Under the pieces are notes generated by a model. That model was not told the origin of the DNA and did not search any database. It was given only the letters and a program-made list of their open reading frames with translations. A stretch of 64,000 nucleotides of DNA, taken from NCBI RefSeq assembly GCF_006440775.1, contig NZ_VFTZ01000002.1, positions 186,001 through 250,000 on the forward strand, in the 5' to 3' direction. The stretch's first letter is position 1, and every line of letters begins with the position of its first letter. Positions 1-9,015 of this stretch are shown here, in pieces. A program made the translations under genes and the position numbers. The stretch is from Mesorhizobium sp. B2-7-2. GTDB taxonomy: Bacteria > Pseudomonadota > Alphaproteobacteria > Rhizobiales > Rhizobiaceae.

Positions 1-509
1 CCGCGCGTCACCTGCAGCCATATGCCCATCACGATGTCCACTGCCAGCTCCGCGTCCCGTATGCTCACACGCTCTTGAACTATCGCCTGCGCGATATCGG
101 CCTTGAGGTTCGTCCGGACACCTCGCGCATACTCGCCGCGCGATTGAGAACTTTGAACGACCAGACGTGCCCAGTTCGCGTCCGAGATCGCCTTTTCCAA
201 GAACTTCGTGAAAGCAAAGGATAGGCGTTTGAGTGGATCCTCCAGTGCGCGGCGCGCGTCCCCCAACACTGCGTCAAAGCTCTCCCCGAGTTTTTCCCCC
301 ACAGCTGCAGCCAGTTCGTCGATGCTCTGGAAGTGGTAGTAGAAGGTACCCTTCGCGACGCCGGCTGCCTCGACTACCGCATCGATCGTAACCGCCTCGC
401 GAGGCCGTTCTGCCATCAGCATCGTCCCGGCATCCAGGATCAGGGCACGCGTTTTTTCTCGCTTCTCCCGTCCGATCTCCGCCCTACGCGCCAAATCAAC
501 CTTTGCCAT
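1..509 (-). CDS. TetR/AcrR family transcriptional repressor, C-terminus cut by window edge
   Basis: The reading frame is open from the ATG at 509 down to base 1, so the gene continues left of the window. The first 169 codons are visible. Residues about 18-65 form a TetR helix-turn-helix: TRALILDAGTML, then VEAAGVAKGTFYYHF, the classic recognition helix. The rest is helical, as expected for the ligand and dimerisation domain. The gene is divergent from the patatin-adc-bdh operon at 663, and the 153-base gap holds a promoter overlapped by a palindrome. An almost identical module lies before the RND efflux operon at 4081. The most likely role is a local repressor of both operons and possibly of itself. 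The inducer cannot be read from sequence. The family call is secure; the regulon is inference from the shared sites. Confidence 0.9.
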   Translation of the reverse strand, partial: MAKVDLARRAEIGREKREKTRALILDAGTMLMAERPREAVTIDAVVEAAGVAKGTFYYHFQSIDELAAAVGEKLGESFDAVLGDARRALEDPLKRLSFAFTKFLEKAISDANWARLVVQSSQSRGEYARGVRTNLKADIAQAIVQERVSIRDAELAVDIVMGIWLQVTR

Positions 510-549
510 CCGTCCTGCCTTTTCTGCATTGCATCATTACGCAAATGTC

Positions 550-582
550 ATATTGACTAAATAGTCGATTTGACCTAATTGT
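550..582 (+). promoter_or_regulatory. Promoter with overlapping TetR-type operator, copy 1
   Basis: TTGACT (553-558), a 17-base spacer and TAATTG (576-581) form a sigma70-like promoter reading towards the patatin gene. The near-palindrome GACTAAATAGTC (555-566) overlaps the -35 and spacer, where a bound repressor would block polymerase. About 31 bases are shared with the site at 4078-4110 with only a few differences. The adjacent TetR gene is the obvious candidate binder. Confidence 0.7.
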
Positions 583-662
583 GCAATATGAAAGTTGCTG
601 AGCCAACCGGCAGCAGCTCGATTTCTCGTTTTCCCAACACAAGCGTATCCGAACAATAAGGA

Positions 663-1841
663 ATGGCATCAATGAATGTTCAGTCCCAGCACTTCAAATC
701 AGAGAGCCGGCCGCTGCCGTTCGAATGCATTGCCCTGGTGCTGCAAGGTGGAGGCGCGCTCGGGGCCTACCAGGCGGGAGTCTATGAAGCTCTTGCGGAA
801 GCCGACATTCATCCGGACTGGGTCGCCGGCGTGTCCATCGGTTCCATCAACGCGGCAATCATTGCCGGCAACGAGCCTTCCGAACGGGTCTCAAAGCTGC
901 GTGCGTTCTGGCGCGAGATTACGGCGAACCCCCTGCTCGACTGGGCTGCCGCCGCAGGCGCGCTGGCTCCCAAAGGCGACCTGCCCCGCGCGATCTTCAA
1001 TCAGTTCAGCGCAGCCTGCGCTGCCATAGCTGGCGCGCCGGGCTTTTTCAGTCTCCGGCAACCTGCTCCCTGGCTCCGCCCAGGTGGAGCAATCGAGGGC
1101 ACAAGTTTTTACGAAACCACTCACCTGAAGAGCACGCTTGAACGACTTGTCGACTTCGACCGGATCAACGCAGGCGGCATGCGTTTCAGCGCAGGCGCCG
1201 TAAACGTGTGCACGGGTAATTTCGTCTACTTCGACAATCAAACCCATACGATCCGTCCAGAGCACGTGATGGCCAGCGGCTCGCTTCCGCCAGGCTTCCC
1301 GGCCATTGAGATCGAGGGGGAATTCTACTGGGACGGCGGCCTCATCTCGAACACCCCGTTGCAATGGGTGGCCGAGAACGGGCCTCGGCAGGACACGCTC
1401 GCCTTCCAGGTGGACCTCTGGAGCGCCCAGGGTGATTTTCCTCGTAATCTTGCCGACGTGGCGACCAGGCAGAAGGAAATCCAGTATTCCAGCCGCACCC
1501 GCGCCAACACCGAGCAGTTCAAGCAGCACCAGCGGTCCCGGCACGCGCTTGCAGGCTTACTCGCAAAGCTTCCCACCGACCTGCTCGGCAGCGATGAAGC
1601 GACCATGCTGAGCTCTCTTGCCGACCACAAGGTCTATAAATTGGTTCACCTGATCTATCGGTCTAGACAGTACGAGACGCACTCAAAGGATTACGAATTT
1701 TCGCGGCTGTCGATGGAGGACCATTGGCAAGCGGGTTACTTCGACGCGGTGCGCACGCTGCGTCAGCCAGAGGCACTGAGCAGACCGAACAATCTGGAGG
1801 GAGTTAGCACTTACGATCTCGCCCAGAACGGGCAGGGGTAG
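663..1841 (+). CDS. Patatin-like phospholipase/acyl hydrolase, cytoplasmic type
   Basis: 392 residues. Patatin fold with the oxyanion loop GGGALGAYQAG (29-39), the nucleophile elbow GVSIG (Ser58) and the dyad aspartate in WDGG (Asp224), so the Ser-Asp catalytic pair is intact. The long C-terminal part after about residue 260 resembles the extension of the DUF3734-type patatins. No signal peptide is evident, so it probably acts inside the cell on acyl esters such as phospholipids or hydroxyalkanoate esters. The ATG at 663 is used; an in-frame ATG lies at 675. It is the first gene of an operon with acetoacetate decarboxylase and 3-hydroxybutyrate dehydrogenase. A patatin gene paired with bdhA is also known in Legionella (bdhA-patD), which suggests a link to 3-hydroxybutyrate metabolism. 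The substrate is not determined. Confidence 0.88.
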   Translation: MASMNVQSQHFKSESRPLPFECIALVLQGGGALGAYQAGVYEALAEADIHPDWVAGVSIGSINAAIIAGNEPSERVSKLRAFWREITANPLLDWAAAAGALAPKGDLPRAIFNQFSAACAAIAGAPGFFSLRQPAPWLRPGGAIEGTSFYETTHLKSTLERLVDFDRINAGGMRFSAGAVNVCTGNFVYFDNQTHTIRPEHVMASGSLPPGFPAIEIEGEFYWDGGLISNTPLQWVAENGPRQDTLAFQVDLWSAQGDFPRNLADVATRQKEIQYSSRTRANTEQFKQHQRSRHALAGLLAKLPTDLLGSDEATMLSSLADHKVYKLVHLIYRSRQYETHSKDYEFSRLSMEDHWQAGYFDAVRTLRQPEALSRPNNLEGVSTYDLAQNGQG

Positions 1842-1945
1842 CGGCCGCGACGCGGCTGCGCGATCGAGCTCGTGCTCCAATCCTCCAAACTCAAACGGGC
1901 TTCTCCTGAAACCCAGCAGACTGCTCCACCCAAGGAAGACCAGCC

Positions 1946-2731
1946 ATGAACCAAGACACTATCAGGGAAACGGCCTTTGCCATGCCTCTGACCAACCCCG
2001 CCTATCCAGTCGGTCCATATCGTTTCCGAAATCGCGAGTATCTGATCATCACCTATCGGACGGATCCGAGAAAGCTGCGCGAGCTTGTGCCGGAACCGCT
2101 CGAGGTGCCCGACCCGTTGGTGAAGTTCGAGTTCATACGCATGCCCGACTCGTCGGGTTTCGGCGACTACACGGAAAGTGGACAGGTCATTCCTGTTTCC
2201 TTTCGCGGCCGCCATGGCAGCTACACCCATTGCATGTTCCTCGACGATCACCCGCCGATCGCAGGTGGCCGCGAACTGTGGGGTTTCCCAAAGAAGCTAG
2301 CCAGTCCCACGCTGCGCGTGGAGACCGACACTCTTGTGGGCACACTCGACTACGGCCCGGTCCGGGTCGCCACCGCAACGATGGGCTACAAGCACCGGGC
2401 TGCCGAACTCGCATCCGTAAGGGCCTCACTCAGCGGCCCCAATTTCCTGCTGAAGATCATCCCCCATGTCGACGGCAGGCCACGTATCTGTGAACTGGTC
2501 GAATACCGCTTGGAAGATATCGATCTCAAGGAAGCCTGGCACGGCCCGGCATCGCTCGATCTTTGGTCGCACGCGCTGGCCCCCGTGGCAGAATTACCGG
2601 TCCTGGAGGTGGTATCGGCGATGCACATCATTGCCGATTTGACCCTGCCGCTCGGGACGGTCGTCCATGACTATCTGGCCGAGACGAAGCCCACCTATAA
2701 CAAAGGAAAAACCCATGCGTTCGCTGAGTGA
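1946..2731 (+). CDS. adc: Acetoacetate decarboxylase
   Basis: 261 residues, close to the family length of about 245-250. It converts acetoacetate to acetone and CO2 through a Schiff base. The signature [11 protein letters not shown] (108-117ish) carries the adjacent lysines 116 and 117, matching the catalytic Lys115 and its pKa-shifting neighbour Lys116 in the clostridial enzyme. It lies 104 bases after the patatin gene and overlaps the next gene, a 3-hydroxybutyrate dehydrogenase, by 17 bases. That enzyme produces acetoacetate, so the pair could turn 3-hydroxybutyrate into acetone or control the acetoacetate pool. Some family members decarboxylate or hydrate other beta-keto acids, so the exact substrate remains inferred. 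Confidence 0.9.
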   Translation: MNQDTIRETAFAMPLTNPAYPVGPYRFRNREYLIITYRTDPRKLRELVPEPLEVPDPLVKFEFIRMPDSSGFGDYTESGQVIPVSFRGRHGSYTHCMFLDDHPPIAGGRELWGFPKKLASPTLRVETDTLVGTLDYGPVRVATATMGYKHRAAELASVRASLSGPNFLLKIIPHVDGRPRICELVEYRLEDIDLKEAWHGPASLDLWSHALAPVAELPVLEVVSAMHIIADLTLPLGTVVHDYLAETKPTYNKGKTHAFAE

Positions 2732-3545
2732 AACATCGTCGGTCAAGCAGGCTGCAAATCCCGACGGCCGGCTTATGGACAAGGTCGCCATGATCACTGG
2801 AGCCGCGAGCGGCATCGGCAGGGAAATTGCACTCACCTTTGCCAGTGAGGGGGCAAAGGTGGTCATCGCGGATCTTGATCAGCAGGCGGCTCAAAGAACC
2901 GCGGCCGAGATCGATCCGACGGGCAAACGTGCCCTCGGAGTCGCGATGGACGTCGGCAATGAGGAGCAGGTCGAAATTGGCATGGGCCAAGCGATCCAGG
3001 CCTTCGGCCGATTGGACGTCCTAGTCAGCAATGCCGGTGTCCAGATTGTCGGCCCTCTCGTCGAATTCGAATTCGCAAAATGGAAGAAACTCCTTTCCAT
3101 CCACCTCGATGGCGCCTTCCTGACCACCCGCGCCGCCTTGCGGCAGATGTACAAGCAGAACAGCGGCAGCATCATCTACATGGGATCGGTACATTCCAAG
3201 GAAGCATCGCCGCTCAAAGCGCCTTATGTGACAGCCAAGCACGGCTTGATCGGCCTGGCTAAGGTCGTAGCGAAGGAGGGTGCCGACCGCGGCGTTCGTG
3301 CCAATGTGATTTGCCCCGGTTTCGTCCGCACCCCGCTGGTGGAAAAGCAGATACCGGAACAGGCCCGCGAGTTCGGGATATCTGAAGCGGAGGTCGTCAA
3401 AAACATCATGCTGAAGGAAACCGTCGACGGCGAGTTTACGACTGTGCAGGATGTGGCGGAGACGGCGTTGTTTCTCGCGGCCTTCCCCTCTAACGCTCTG
3501 ACCGGCCAGTCGCTTGTGGTCAGCCATGGATGGTCGATGCAGTAG
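2715..3545 (+). CDS. 3-hydroxybutyrate dehydrogenase-like SDR oxidoreductase
   Basis: 276 residues from the ATG at 2715, which has AAAGGA about seven bases upstream; a start at 2667 would run far into adc and lacks a clear ribosome site. Short-chain dehydrogenase with the cofactor motif TGAASGIG (28-35), NAG (107-109), Ser158 and YVTAK (Tyr171, Lys175). Similarity in the segments around [17 protein letters not shown] and [10 protein letters not shown] is typical of D-3-hydroxybutyrate dehydrogenases, which interconvert 3-hydroxybutyrate and acetoacetate with NAD. The overlap with adc implies translational coupling. The alternative is another 3-oxoacyl-type reductase; the operon context favours the hydroxybutyrate role. 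Confidence 0.82.
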   Translation: MRSLSETSSVKQAANPDGRLMDKVAMITGAASGIGREIALTFASEGAKVVIADLDQQAAQRTAAEIDPTGKRALGVAMDVGNEEQVEIGMGQAIQAFGRLDVLVSNAGVQIVGPLVEFEFAKWKKLLSIHLDGAFLTTRAALRQMYKQNSGSIIYMGSVHSKEASPLKAPYVTAKHGLIGLAKVVAKEGADRGVRANVICPGFVRTPLVEKQIPEQAREFGISEAEVVKNIMLKETVDGEFTTVQDVAETALFLAAFPSNALTGQSLVVSHGWSMQ

Positions 3546-4190
3546 CCCTTTGCAGAGCATGTCGATGGGCAAAGAGGTCCGGGTAGTCCGGGCACTGGTC
3601 GAAGACATGGACGCATCGCTCGCGCTGGACATTAGAAGTTGATTATTTCAATCCTTTTCAGATCGGCACCACAGGCACTATCACTATGACTTGTATAGTA
3701 TGCGAACAAAACTTCCTGGCGCGCCCTGTCCGCTATTACTTCTGCTCCAGGGTGTGTTGGGATGCAGCGATGAAAAACACTGCTTGGAAGATCCTGTCGG
3801 AGCAAGACTTCGGCCTGTTCACGCCTGTCAAGCTTACCACTCCCACCCGCTATCCTCGGCCATCCTGACCCGACCAGCCCAGACATGCGACCAGGTGGAA
3901 GCACCCCATGGCCGCGAATGCTGATCAGGCGTTTCAAAGTCACACGGCTTCCATGCCTAGCAAGCACCCCGTGAAGCGCCGCAGAACCGGCCTGTTGTCG
4001 GGCCTCTCCACTCCGTCTCCTTTGAGCTCTCCTCTCACTCGCCATGCCTTTTTGCATGGCACGATTGCGCGCAACTCATATTGACTATATAGTCGATTTG
4101 ACTTAATAGCCTAAATCGAAATCGAGCCACTCAGCTCGGCTCGCCCTTTCACAGTTCCCTGCAACCTCGACCTTTCGAGCGGAGGCTTCC
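3546..4190. other. 645-base gap before the efflux operon; no convincing gene
   Basis: Between bdh and the efflux adaptor. A plus-strand frame at 3686-3868 encodes a 60-residue peptide with scattered cysteines (CIVC near its start), but it has no clear ribosome site, no recognised family and atypical codon use; it may be a gene remnant or chance. The only supported element is the promoter-operator at 4078-4110. Base composition from 3640 to 3870 is visibly more AT-rich than the flanking genes. Confidence 0.5.
4078..4110 (+). promoter_or_regulatory. Promoter with overlapping TetR-type operator, copy 2
   Basis: TTGACT (4081-4086), a 17-base spacer and TAATAG (4104-4109) form a promoter towards the efflux operon, 81 bases before its ATG. 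The perfect 12-base palindrome GACTATATAGTC (4083-4094) covers the -35 and spacer. Position, spacing and sequence match copy 1 at 550-582, so both operons very likely answer to the same TetR repressor. Confidence 0.72.
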
Positions 4191-5273
4191 ATGCGCCTGT
4201 CGTCGCGTCATTTCCTGTTGGCCGGTATCGCCGGCCTTTGTCTTGCCGGTTGTTCACAAAAGGAGGCCGAGGCGCCGGCAGCGCCACGAACGGCCCGCGT
4301 GGTGGTGGTAACGCCCCACACGTTCAAGCTGGTAACGCAAGGCGCCGGCCGCATCCAATCGCGCTATGTCAGCCAGGTTGGCTTCGAGGTCGGCGGCCGG
4401 CTCGTCACGCGCGATGTCGATGCTGGCGCAATGGTCAAAAAGGGCCAGAAGCTCGCGGAACTCAGCGCCGTCGATTACCAGAACAAGGTCACCGCCACGG
4501 CGGCGGACCTCGACGCGGCCAAGGCCGCACTTGCTCAGGCTGCCGCCCAGGAAGAAAGGTTTCGGCTTCTCCTCGGCAAAGGCTTCGCCACCCATTCGCA
4601 ATACGATGACGCGCTGAAGTCGCTGCGGAGCGCGCAAGCGCAAGTTCAGGCGACCGACGCCAATCTGCGCATCGCACAGAACCAGCTTGCCTATACCGAA
4701 CTCAAGGCGCCCGACGACGGCATCGTGACCGCGACCGGGGCAGACCCCGGTCAGGTGGTGGTCGCCGGACAGATGGTGATCGAGATTTCGCGCAATGACG
4801 AGCGCGAAGCCGTCTTTGCGGTCGCGAGCGAGGACATAGTCAGGGCAAGCCTTGGCATGCCGGTGAATGTTGCGCTCCAGGCCCACCCTGAAATCGCGGT
4901 GACAGGCACGATCCGCGAGATTTCGCCCGAGGCCGACAGCGCCACCGGCACCTATCAGGTGAAAGTTGCGGTACCTGCTCCGCCCCCGCAAATGCGGCTC
5001 GGAGCAATCGTTGTTGGTCGTGTCGAAAGCGACGAAGGTCATTTAGTCGCGACACTTCCCCCGAGCGCACTGCTGCAGTCCGGAGACCAGCCCCAGGTTT
5101 GGGTGGTTGGCAAAGACGACAAGGTAGAGCGGCGCAAGGTCCAACTGCTCGAGTTCGATGCAAGTTCCGTCACCGTGAGCCAGGGGCTGGCCGCGGGCGA
5201 CAAAGTAGTGGTCGCCGGGGTGAATTCCCTTGCCGACGGCGAAGTGGTCAAGCCCAATGCGGAGGTCGAGTGA
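4191..5273 (+). CDS. RND efflux periplasmic adaptor (membrane fusion) lipoprotein
   Basis: 360 residues. The N-terminus is a lipoprotein signal ending in the lipobox LAGC (Cys21), so the protein is anchored to the periplasmic face of the inner membrane. It then shows the HlyD/AcrA order: a lipoyl-like half, an Ala/Gln-rich helical hairpin (about 100-165, AKAALAQAAAQEERF and the following heptads), the second lipoyl half with YTELKAPDDGIVTATGADPGQVV, and beta-barrel and membrane-proximal domains. It links the RND pump to an outer membrane channel. Its stop codon overlaps the start of the pump gene by one base (TGATG). No outer membrane channel gene is in the operon, so a channel encoded elsewhere is presumably used. 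Confidence 0.93.
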   Translation: MRLSSRHFLLAGIAGLCLAGCSQKEAEAPAAPRTARVVVVTPHTFKLVTQGAGRIQSRYVSQVGFEVGGRLVTRDVDAGAMVKKGQKLAELSAVDYQNKVTATAADLDAAKAALAQAAAQEERFRLLLGKGFATHSQYDDALKSLRSAQAQVQATDANLRIAQNQLAYTELKAPDDGIVTATGADPGQVVVAGQMVIEISRNDEREAVFAVASEDIVRASLGMPVNVALQAHPEIAVTGTIREISPEADSATGTYQVKVAVPAPPPQMRLGAIVVGRVESDEGHLVATLPPSALLQSGDQPQVWVVGKDDKVERRKVQLLEFDASSVTVSQGLAAGDKVVVAGVNSLADGEVVKPNAEVE

Positions 5274-8200
5274 TGGCCAGCTTCAACCTTTCCGAATGGG
5301 CCGTGCACAACCGCTCGATTGTCGTCTTTCTAATGCTCGTCTGCGTTGCGGCCGGTATCACTTCTTACGAGCGTCTCGGTCGTCAGGAAGACCCGGATTT
5401 CACGGTGCAGACCATGGTGGTCCAGGCAAACTGGCCGGGAGCAACCGCTGCAGACACGCAGCAGCAGGTGACGGACCGGATCGAAAAGAAGCTCGAGGAA
5501 ACCCCGAACCTCGATTACCTCAAGAGCTACACCAAGCCAGGCCAGGCGACGATTTTCGTCTACCTTAAGGAGTCCACCAAGAAGCGCGACCTCGACGGCA
5601 TCTGGTATCAGGTCCGCAAGAAGGTGAGCGACATAAGGCAGACGCTGCCGCAAGGCGTGGTCGGCCCCTTCTTCAATGACGAGTTTGGCGACGTCTTCGG
5701 CACCATCTACGGGATAACCTATGACGGTTTCAGCCCGCGTCAGGCACGCGACTTCGCCGAGACCGCGCGGGCCGAATTCCTGCGTGCTCCCGATGTAGGC
5801 AAGGTCGACATCTACGGTGACCAGGACGAGAAGGTCTATCTGAATTTCTCACCGCAGAAGCTCGCCAATCTTAAGCTCAGCCTCGACGACGTGCTGTCGG
5901 CAATCGCCCGCCAGAATGCCGTTGTGCCTGCCGGAATCATCAACACGCCCAGCGAGAACGTGCTGGTCGACATGACTGGTTCCCTGTTGGCACCTGATGA
6001 CATAGCCAAGCTCAATCTGTCGGTGGGAGGGCGGTTCTACAAGCTCTCGGACATCGCCGAGGTGCAGCGCGGCTATAGCGATCCGCCCGGCAAGATGTTT
6101 CGCGTCAACGGCAAGCCGGCCATCGGTATCGGCATCAACATGCGCGATGGCGGCAACAATCTCGATTTCGGCAAGGGTCTCCACGCAGCGGCCGAGCGGC
6201 TCAAGCAGCGTTTCCCGGTCGGCATCGAGCTCAATCTGGTATCGGACCAGCCCGAGGTCGTGCGTGAGGCGATCGGCGAATTCACCAAGGCGCTCCTCGA
6301 AGCCGTCGCAATCGTGCTCGTCGTGAGCTTCCTCAGCCTCGGCCTGCGCGCCGGCCTGGTGGTCGCCCTGTCCATCCCGCTCGTCCTTGCCATCGTCTTC
6401 GCATTCATGGAGTTCGCGGGTATCAGCCTGCAGCGCATTTCGCTTGGTGCGCTCATCATCGCGCTCGGCCTTCTCGTCGATGACGCCATGATCACGATCG
6501 AGATGATGATCTCCAAGATCGAAGAAGGCATGCCGAAGATCAAGGCAGCAACCTTTGCCTACACGTCCACCGCCTTTCCAATGCTGACGGGAACGCTGAT
6601 TACGCTGCTCGGCTTCCTGCCGATCGGGTTCGCGGACAACAACACCGGGCAATACACCTTCTCACTGTTTGCCGTCATAGGGGTGGCGCTCATCGCCTCA
6701 TGGTTCGTGGCCGTGATCTTCGCTCCGGTACTCGGGCTGACCCTCTTGCCCGCGCACATGAAAGCGCATGGGGAGGCCGAACCAGGACCGTTCATGCGGC
6801 TGTTCCGGCGCCTGCTGGCGTTCACCATGCGGCACCGTTTTCTCACCATCGCCGCATCCCTCATTGCCTTTGGCGCTTCACTTTACGGCATGGGCTTCGT
6901 CCAGCAGCAGTTCTTCCCGGCCTCCAACCGGCCTGAACTCCTGGTGACGATGACGCTGCCCAAGAATGCCTCGATCACCGCTACCGAGGCACAAACGGAA
7001 CGGCTGGAGAAGGTCCTTGCGGGTGACGCCGATATCGAGCGCTTCTCCTCCTATGTCGGCGGCGGCGCCATCCGCTTCTACCTGCCCCTGGATGTGCAGC
7101 TCGACAACGACTTCATGGCCGAGACCGTCGTCGTGGCCAAGGACCTTCAGGCGCGCGATCGCGTGCAGGCCAAACTGCAGACGCTGTTCGCCGACAATTT
7201 TCCGGACCTAACTGTGCGCATTTCACGCCTGGAATTGGGGCCGCCGGTCGGCTGGCCGGTGCAGTACCGGGTGAGCGCGCCTACTCCCGAGGATGCCCGG
7301 AAGTATGGCGAGCAGGTAGCCGAAGTCCTGCGGGCTTCCGGCCTTGTGGAGACCGTCAACTTCGACTGGGGCGAGAAGAACAAGGCGCTGCGCATCGTCG
7401 TCGACCAGGACCGTGTCCGGCAGGCGGGGCTAAGCTCCGAACAGCTCTCCCAGGCGCTCAGCCGCGTGCTCAACGGCTCGACGGTCACGCAACTGCGCGA
7501 TTCCATCTACCTGGTCGACGTGGTCGCACGCGCTCAGACCGACGAGCGTTCCACAATCGAAGCCCTGCGTCACCTTCAGATCACCACGCCCACGGGTGCA
7601 TCCGTTCCGTTGCGCGAGCTCGCCGATTTCAAATACGAACTCGATGACGGGTATGTTTGGAGACGCCAACGCCTGCCCACCATCACAGTCCAGGCACAGC
7701 CACTGCCGGGGCTGCAGCCGGCCTTCGTTCACCAGCACGTTGCCGCTGCGCTGGCCACGCTTTCCAAGTCGATGCCGGCGGAAACATCGATCGAGACCGG
7801 CGGCACGGTGGAAAAGACCGCGCTCAGCAACGCCGCCCTGTTGGCCCAGTTCCCGCTGATGATCACCTTGATGCTTACGGTTTTGATGGTCCAGCTCGGG
7901 AGCTTCAGACAAGTGGCCATGGTCATCAGCGTAGCGCCTCTCGGGCTCATCGGAGTCGCGATCGCGCTGCTGACAACCAGTACGCCGATGGGCTTCATCG
8001 CGACGCTCGGGATCATTGCGCTCGCCGGCATGATCATCCGCAACTCGGTTATCCTGGTGCACCAGATCGAGCATGAGCGGGCCCAGGGGATCGAGCCATG
8101 GAAGGCGGTGATCGACGCGACCGTCCACCGGTTCCGGCCGATCATGCTCACCGCGGCCGCGGCGATCCTGGGCATGATTCCGATCATGCACGACGTTTTC

Positions 8201-8374
8201 TGGGGGCCGATGGCTTACGCCATCGTCGGCGGACTTGCCGTCGCCACCATGCTGACGCTGGTTTTCCTGCCGTCCCTTTATGTGACGGTGAACCGGATCC
8301 GGGAAAGCGACGAGCCATCGGTGGCGCCAGAGCCAAGCATCGGTGCAATCCCGATCCTGGCCTTGTCGGACTGA
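5273..8374 (+). CDS. RND family efflux pump, inner membrane transporter
   Basis: 1033 residues from the ATG at 5273, which overlaps the adaptor stop; length matches AcrB/MexB-type pumps. The first helix is at about 14-32, followed by a large periplasmic loop, helices 2-6 from about 335, a second large loop and a C-terminal helix bundle. The proton-relay pair appears as GLLVDDAMITIE in helix 4, the usual Asp-Asp. Sequence features such as GRQEDPDF and WPGATA place it in the group of proteobacterial AcrB/MdtB-like multidrug exporters rather than the heavy-metal (CusA) group. It exports hydrophobic compounds by proton antiport. It is followed after 15 bases by a small membrane protein and then a patatin lipoprotein, an unusual operon make-up for RND pumps. 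Confidence 0.94.
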   Translation: MASFNLSEWAVHNRSIVVFLMLVCVAAGITSYERLGRQEDPDFTVQTMVVQANWPGATAADTQQQVTDRIEKKLEETPNLDYLKSYTKPGQATIFVYLKESTKKRDLDGIWYQVRKKVSDIRQTLPQGVVGPFFNDEFGDVFGTIYGITYDGFSPRQARDFAETARAEFLRAPDVGKVDIYGDQDEKVYLNFSPQKLANLKLSLDDVLSAIARQNAVVPAGIINTPSENVLVDMTGSLLAPDDIAKLNLSVGGRFYKLSDIAEVQRGYSDPPGKMFRVNGKPAIGIGINMRDGGNNLDFGKGLHAAAERLKQRFPVGIELNLVSDQPEVVREAIGEFTKALLEAVAIVLVVSFLSLGLRAGLVVALSIPLVLAIVFAFMEFAGISLQRISLGALIIALGLLVDDAMITIEMMISKIEEGMPKIKAATFAYTSTAFPMLTGTLITLLGFLPIGFADNNTGQYTFSLFAVIGVALIASWFVAVIFAPVLGLTLLPAHMKAHGEAEPGPFMRLFRRLLAFTMRHRFLTIAASLIAFGASLYGMGFVQQQFFPASNRPELLVTMTLPKNASITATEAQTERLEKVLAGDADIERFSSYVGGGAIRFYLPLDVQLDNDFMAETVVVAKDLQARDRVQAKLQTLFADNFPDLTVRISRLELGPPVGWPVQYRVSAPTPEDARKYGEQVAEVLRASGLVETVNFDWGEKNKALRIVVDQDRVRQAGLSSEQLSQALSRVLNGSTVTQLRDSIYLVDVVARAQTDERSTIEALRHLQITTPTGASVPLRELADFKYELDDGYVWRRQRLPTITVQAQPLPGLQPAFVHQHVAAALATLSKSMPAETSIETGGTVEKTALSNAALLAQFPLMITLMLTVLMVQLGSFRQVAMVISVAPLGLIGVAIALLTTSTPMGFIATLGIIALAGMIIRNSVILVHQIEHERAQGIEPWKAVIDATVHRFRPIMLTAAAAILGMIPIMHDVFWGPMAYAIVGGLAVATMLTLVFLPSLYVTVNRIRESDEPSVAPEPSIGAIPILALSD

Positions 8375-8389
8375 GAAAGGAGAACGGCC

Positions 8390-8986
8390 ATGCTGGAAAC
8401 ACGCCCCACTCTCCTTGACCGCTTTCTTGCGACCGACGCCACCATGTGCGCAGAACCCGACGGGACCACGCGACAATATGTCGACAAGATGCTGTCCGCG
8501 GCGCTGCAGGAGGCACAATCGGTCGCGCGTTCCTACGATACCAAGGCTCAGATCGTGGGCGTGGGCTACATCCTCGCCCTCAACCTGATCCTGCGATTTG
8601 GTGATCTGCTGCCGTCGCACGCTCCACTCGGACCGCTGTTCTACGTGGCGGTCTGGGGGATCGTCATCATGCCGATCATGCAGTTCGGACAAGTGCTCTA
8701 TCCGAGCCGAAAGCGAGCGGACAAGGAACTCAACCGCAAAATAGCTGGCGCCTGCGCTATCCCGCCCGTCTACCATGTGGACCCTGGATATTTCGCCGAT
8801 GTGCGCGAATTGGTTCACCTGGCGCTGCAATCCGATTGGACCTCGGTGGTATCCGCTGAACTGCTGAAAACCTCACGCGTGAGAGAGATCAAACAGGCGC
8901 GCTTCCATCGTGCCCTGCTGATGACCGTCGTCTCCTTCGCCGTCCTTGGAGGCGAACAGCTTTTCCGCAGCTTCGCCTTGGCTTGA
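8390..8986 (+). CDS. Three-helix membrane protein with PycTM/DUF5706-like layout
   Basis: 198 residues. The N-terminal 50 residues are helical and soluble, ending in SYDTKAQIVGVGY, which resembles the DxKA segment that leads into helix 1 of PycTM (DUF5706) proteins. Helices are predicted at about 63-82 and 89-110; a cytosolic stretch with YFADVRELV and a helix ending REIKQARFHRALL follows, then a third membrane helix at about 172-192. PycTM domains are effectors of Pycsar anti-phage systems that respond to cyclic nucleotides, but no cyclase is encoded nearby, so an immune role is not supported here. It lies 15 bases after the pump and ends at the patatin gene, so it probably belongs to the same transcript. 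The family call rests on layout and short motifs only. Confidence 0.6.
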   Translation: MLETRPTLLDRFLATDATMCAEPDGTTRQYVDKMLSAALQEAQSVARSYDTKAQIVGVGYILALNLILRFGDLLPSHAPLGPLFYVAVWGIVIMPIMQFGQVLYPSRKRADKELNRKIAGACAIPPVYHVDPGYFADVRELVHLALQSDWTSVVSAELLKTSRVREIKQARFHRALLMTVVSFAVLGGEQLFRSFALA

Positions 8987-9015
8987 ATAGAAACCGAGTC
9001 AGGAGCTTGAGAGCT

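Noticed and set aside
2667-2714. Upstream start for the 3-hydroxybutyrate dehydrogenase
   Set aside because: No ribosome site and long overlap with adc; the ATG at 2715 has AAAGGA.
7430-8830. Minus-strand open frame of 466 codons over the RND pump
   Set aside because: Antisense shadow; the plus strand holds the clear RND pump with all motifs.
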